DNA from: Ruminococcaceae bacterium UBA1691
Lineage (GTDB): Bacteria; Bacillota; Clostridia; Oscillospirales; Acutalibacteraceae
Reading direction: 5' to 3'
Assembly: GCA_002320555.1 (NCBI GenBank)
Contig: DCJV01000097.1
Span: 1 to 6,806, forward strand
DNA length: 6,806 nucleotides
The position numbers were made by a program, and so were the translations under genes. The notes beneath the pieces are model-generated. The model was not told the origin of the DNA. It saw only the letters and a program-made list of their open reading frames with translations, and ran no database searches. Numbering within the stretch: the first letter of the stretch is position 1; every line of letters starts with the position of its first letter. Of this stretch, positions 4,361 through 6,806 are shown in pieces.

Positions 4361-6696
4361 AGCAGATTTTAATTTTGCTGCTTGCAATCGTTGCGGTTCC
4401 TTTTTTATTGGAACGATTGCAGGGCTTCCTGTGCAGCGGAAAGCTGTTTGGATTTTGTGCAAAGCAATATTTGATCCGTCTGGCATGTACGGCAGGAATC
4501 GTAAGCGCTGCGGCAGTTATTTGCTTTTTTGTATCCGGACAGTCCCCCTTGGCGTGGAGCACCACTGCATTTCGCCTGATGCTGCTGTTTGTTCTGATGG
4601 TGAATTTGCTTTACGGACTGATCCAGGCCCGGCGGACGGTGCTTAAAAATAAGGAACACCCGCTTCGAAGGGAATTGTATGTTGTGTGCGCCCTGCTTTT
4701 GATCACTGTTCTGCTGGAGACGACAGTATTCAATTTTCGTGCGATTGAATCCCGTTGGTTCGAGCCGATCACCGGCTATTCTATATCCGGCGAAAATATC
4801 CGGATGACGCAGGAGGAGGACGGGACCAGTCATATCCGCACAAGCGGTCAAACCATCGAATTGTTGGATATCAACCAGAAAATTCAGAATATGTATCTCC
4901 GCGTTCGCACAGGAGAAAAGGGATCCTCTGTGACGAAGGTGCGCATTTTCGCTACGGATGAGGCAAACGAGCTCTACTATTCTCTTCCCTTAAAAAAGAT
5001 ATCATCTGCTGTAGAGCGGACGCAATATTTTCGCATGTATCTCAGCGGCCGTTCTGAAAAGATCAAGATCGTCTTGGAGGATTTCAAAGGCGGGGAGGCC
5101 ACCGTGGATGTACGGTTCAATACACAGGTTCCGTATCGCCTCTCCTTCTGGCGGATTGTTGTTGTTTTTGCCGCGGCAGCCTTTTTGTTCTTAATTCGAC
5201 CCAAATCGCCGCTTTACCGCTATCGGCTCCATTGGAATCTTCCTTGGCAGAAAGCGCTGATTTTCGGCTATGTAGCGCTTCAGTTCGTGCTTCTTGCAGG
5301 CTTGACGGTGCAAAATGGCCCCATGGTGAACGCACAGCAGAATTATGCCCACCATTCTCAATATCAGGAACTGGCCCGTGCAATGGTAAATGGAAAATTT
5401 TATATTGACGATCAGCCGGCTCAATCGCTCCAATCCATGGAAAATCCCTATGACACACAGCTTCGCAATCAGGAGGTCAAGGCGGAGAGCCATGAAACAT
5501 ATCGATGGGATACCGCTTATTATGAGGGAAAGTATTACGTTTATTTCGGCGTACTCCCCGTATTAACATTTTATTTGCCTTTTTACCTGCTGACCGGGCA
5601 GGATTTTCAGACGGTCTGGGGAATTATTATTTGCGAGGCATTTTGGGTGATGGGTGTCGCGCTTCTTTTGGGCATGATAACAAAGAAATACTTTCCCAAA
5701 ACGCCTTTGATGGTCTATCTTTTGCTTTGCATGTCCTTTATAAATGGAGGTGGTCTTCTCTATATCGCCCAATCGCCTAGCTTCTATTGCCTTCCGATAT
5801 TGATGGCAGCTGTATTAGCCGTGTGGGCGCTGTATTTCTGGCTGTCCGCTTTGGACGGGGAAAGGCTTTCCAAGGGATATCTGCTCGCAGGCGCCTTATG
5901 CGCGGCGCTTACCGCAGCCAGCAGGCCGCAGTTTTTGCTCGTCTGCCTTCCTGCGGTCGCCCTGTTCTGGGATGAGGTATTCAAAAAAAGGACGCTGCTT
6001 TCCAAAAAGGGCTTGGGGGCAACCGTTTGTCTGGCCGTTCCGTTTCTGGCAGTAGCGGCGGGCGTGATGTATTATAATGCGGCACGGTTTGGCTCCGTGT
6101 TGGATTTCGGCGCCAATTATAATCTGACAACGAATGACATGACCAAACGGGGGATTGTATTGGGGCGTATTCCGATTGGCTTGTTCACCTATTTTATTCA
6201 ACCTCCTGCGATCTCTTCGCAGTTCCCTTATTTGAAGGATGTATCGATTGAAACGAGCTATATGGGCAGGACAATTGTGGAAACCTTCTTTGGCGGCATT
6301 TTTTCTACCAACCTGATCCTGCTCTTTGGCCTGTTCCTCGGACGAGTCCGGAAAAATCTCCAGGAAAAAAAGCTGTATGCATTTTCTGTTCTGGCGCTTG
6401 TATCGGGAGTGATTATCGCTGTGGCCGATACGGAAATGGCAGGCCTGTTGCAGCGGTATATCACCGACTTTACCTGGCTGTTTGCACTGGTGGCTTCCAT
6501 TGTGGTGATGGCCATGTTTGAAAAATGGACTTCCAAGGAGATGAGAAGAGGGCTTCTGACAGTCTTCGTGGCTTTTTGCGTGCTGAGTCTTCTTTATGAT
6601 ATCCTTCTTTACTTTTCACCAGGTGGGACGCCGATTGCCAATGGGAATTCCACATTTTATCATACGGTTTCAAGTATGATTCAATTTTGGGTATAG
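4357..6696 (+). CDS. polytopic membrane protein, GT-C-like glycosyltransferase candidate
   Basis: A 779-residue integral membrane protein with roughly 14-17 hydrophobic segments. Four lie before residue 125. A soluble, probably extracytoplasmic, strand-rich insert spans 126-262. Two more segments (264-281, 299-317) precede a second exposed loop (318-392), and the rest run to 752. The second loop and the next helix carry NPYD (363-366), YRWDTAYYEGKYYVYFG (382-398) and VLTFYLPFYLLTG (402-414), which I associate with uncharacterised GT-C-type proteins of Firmicutes. Acidic residues in the exposed loop (Asp350, Asp351, Asp366, Asp385) are candidates for catalysis or metal binding. A TAASRPQF motif occurs at 519-526. 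GGAGGA lies 9 bases before the ATG, inside the end of the upstream gene. Such enzymes usually move a sugar from a polyprenyl-phosphate donor to an outside acceptor; that role is inference. The stop codon TAG is also the first three bases of a dispersed repeat, so the native C-terminus may have been altered. Confidence 0.8.
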   Translation: MKQILILLLAIVAVPFLLERLQGFLCSGKLFGFCAKQYLIRLACTAGIVSAAAVICFFVSGQSPLAWSTTAFRLMLLFVLMVNLLYGLIQARRTVLKNKEHPLRRELYVVCALLLITVLLETTVFNFRAIESRWFEPITGYSISGENIRMTQEEDGTSHIRTSGQTIELLDINQKIQNMYLRVRTGEKGSSVTKVRIFATDEANELYYSLPLKKISSAVERTQYFRMYLSGRSEKIKIVLEDFKGGEATVDVRFNTQVPYRLSFWRIVVVFAAAAFLFLIRPKSPLYRYRLHWNLPWQKALIFGYVALQFVLLAGLTVQNGPMVNAQQNYAHHSQYQELARAMVNGKFYIDDQPAQSLQSMENPYDTQLRNQEVKAESHETYRWDTAYYEGKYYVYFGVLPVLTFYLPFYLLTGQDFQTVWGIIICEAFWVMGVALLLGMITKKYFPKTPLMVYLLLCMSFINGGGLLYIAQSPSFYCLPILMAAVLAVWALYFWLSALDGERLSKGYLLAGALCAALTAASRPQFLLVCLPAVALFWDEVFKKRTLLSKKGLGATVCLAVPFLAVAAGVMYYNAARFGSVLDFGANYNLTTNDMTKRGIVLGRIPIGLFTYFIQPPAISSQFPYLKDVSIETSYMGRTIVETFFGGIFSTNLILLFGLFLGRVRKNLQEKKLYAFSVLALVSGVIIAVADTEMAGLLQRYITDFTWLFALVASIVVMAMFEKWTSKEMRRGLLTVFVAFCVLSLLYDILLYFSPGGTPIANGNSTFYHTVSSMIQFWV

Positions 6697-6806
6697 CATC
6701 GGTAAACAAGGGGAAACTGCGCCGCCCGGCAGCCGCAAAGCCACGTTTGCTGCGTTCTCGGCCTCGGCTGGCGGCAGCCAGCCTTCGCCCTGTGGCCTTG
6801 CAAACC
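6694..6806 (+). repeat. MITE-like dispersed element (copy 2, cut by window end)
   Basis: It starts TAGCATCGGTAAACAAGGGG, matching both ends of the element at 1324-1446, and its last 22 bases are the exact reverse complement of 1398-1419. Between the terminal repeat and this shared core it carries roughly 55-60 bases absent from copy 1. That extra part is GC-rich and can fold: GCCGCC (6721-6726) plus AGCCG (6731-6735) pair with CGGCT plus GGCGGC (6765-6775), around an inner GCAAA/TTTGC pair (6735-6750). It lies directly after the membrane-protein gene with no U-tract, so a terminator role is not supported. Confidence 0.7.

Noticed and set aside
3668..4486. A 272-codon minus-strand open frame
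   Set aside because: It lies opposite the glycosidase-like gene and the start of the membrane-protein gene, has no plausible family motifs, and reads as a complementary-frame artefact of a moderate-GC coding strand.
6721..6775. GC-rich hairpin after the membrane-protein gene as a transcription terminator
   Set aside because: The stem is strong but is not followed by a run of T on the plus strand, and it belongs to the repeat element rather than to the gene.

Overview
This window looks like a chromosomal segment of a gut-type Gram-positive Clostridia, possibly Oscillospirales. The clues are strong AGGAGG-type ribosome binding sites, a GlpP antiterminator, a 2-hydroxyacyl-CoA dehydratase-type protein, a DUF4474 protein with a sortase signal, and moderate GC with AT-rich intergenic DNA. 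The taxonomic placement is inference. No RNA gene, CRISPR array, phage gene or transposase is visible.

Left part, minus strand (1-1306): an extended -10 promoter drives glpP, a glycerol-3-phosphate-responsive antiterminator-type protein. Fifteen bases after it starts a 2-hydroxyacyl-CoA dehydratase (D-component family) gene that runs off the left edge of the window. The two are very probably one operon.

Intergenic region (1243-1751): this 509-base divergent region holds the glpP promoter, a palindrome at 1311-1338, a 123-bp element with imperfect terminal inverted repeats (1324-1446, MITE-like), AT-rich DNA with small inverted repeats, and a very good plus-strand promoter (1559-1587). A perfect 14-bp palindrome lies just downstream of the expected start of that plus-strand transcript, which has a leader of roughly 160 nt.

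Middle, plus strand (1752-3020): one gene for a secreted, probably sortase-anchored DUF4474 protein, followed by an intrinsic terminator.

Right part, plus strand (3095-6696): a two-gene, translationally coupled operon (ATGA overlap). It encodes a membrane-tethered (alpha/alpha)6 glycosidase-like protein resembling GH88/GH105, then a 779-residue polytopic membrane protein resembling GT-C-type lipid-linked-sugar glycosyltransferases. Together they suggest a cell-surface glycan modification module, but no substrate can be named.

Right edge (6694-6806): a second copy of the repeat family begins, with a longer interior than the left copy. Its first three bases (TAG) are the stop codon of the membrane-protein gene. 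The two copies share a 22-base identical core in opposite orientation and bracket the three plus-strand genes. This dispersed terminal-inverted-repeat element family is the most distinctive unexplained structure here.
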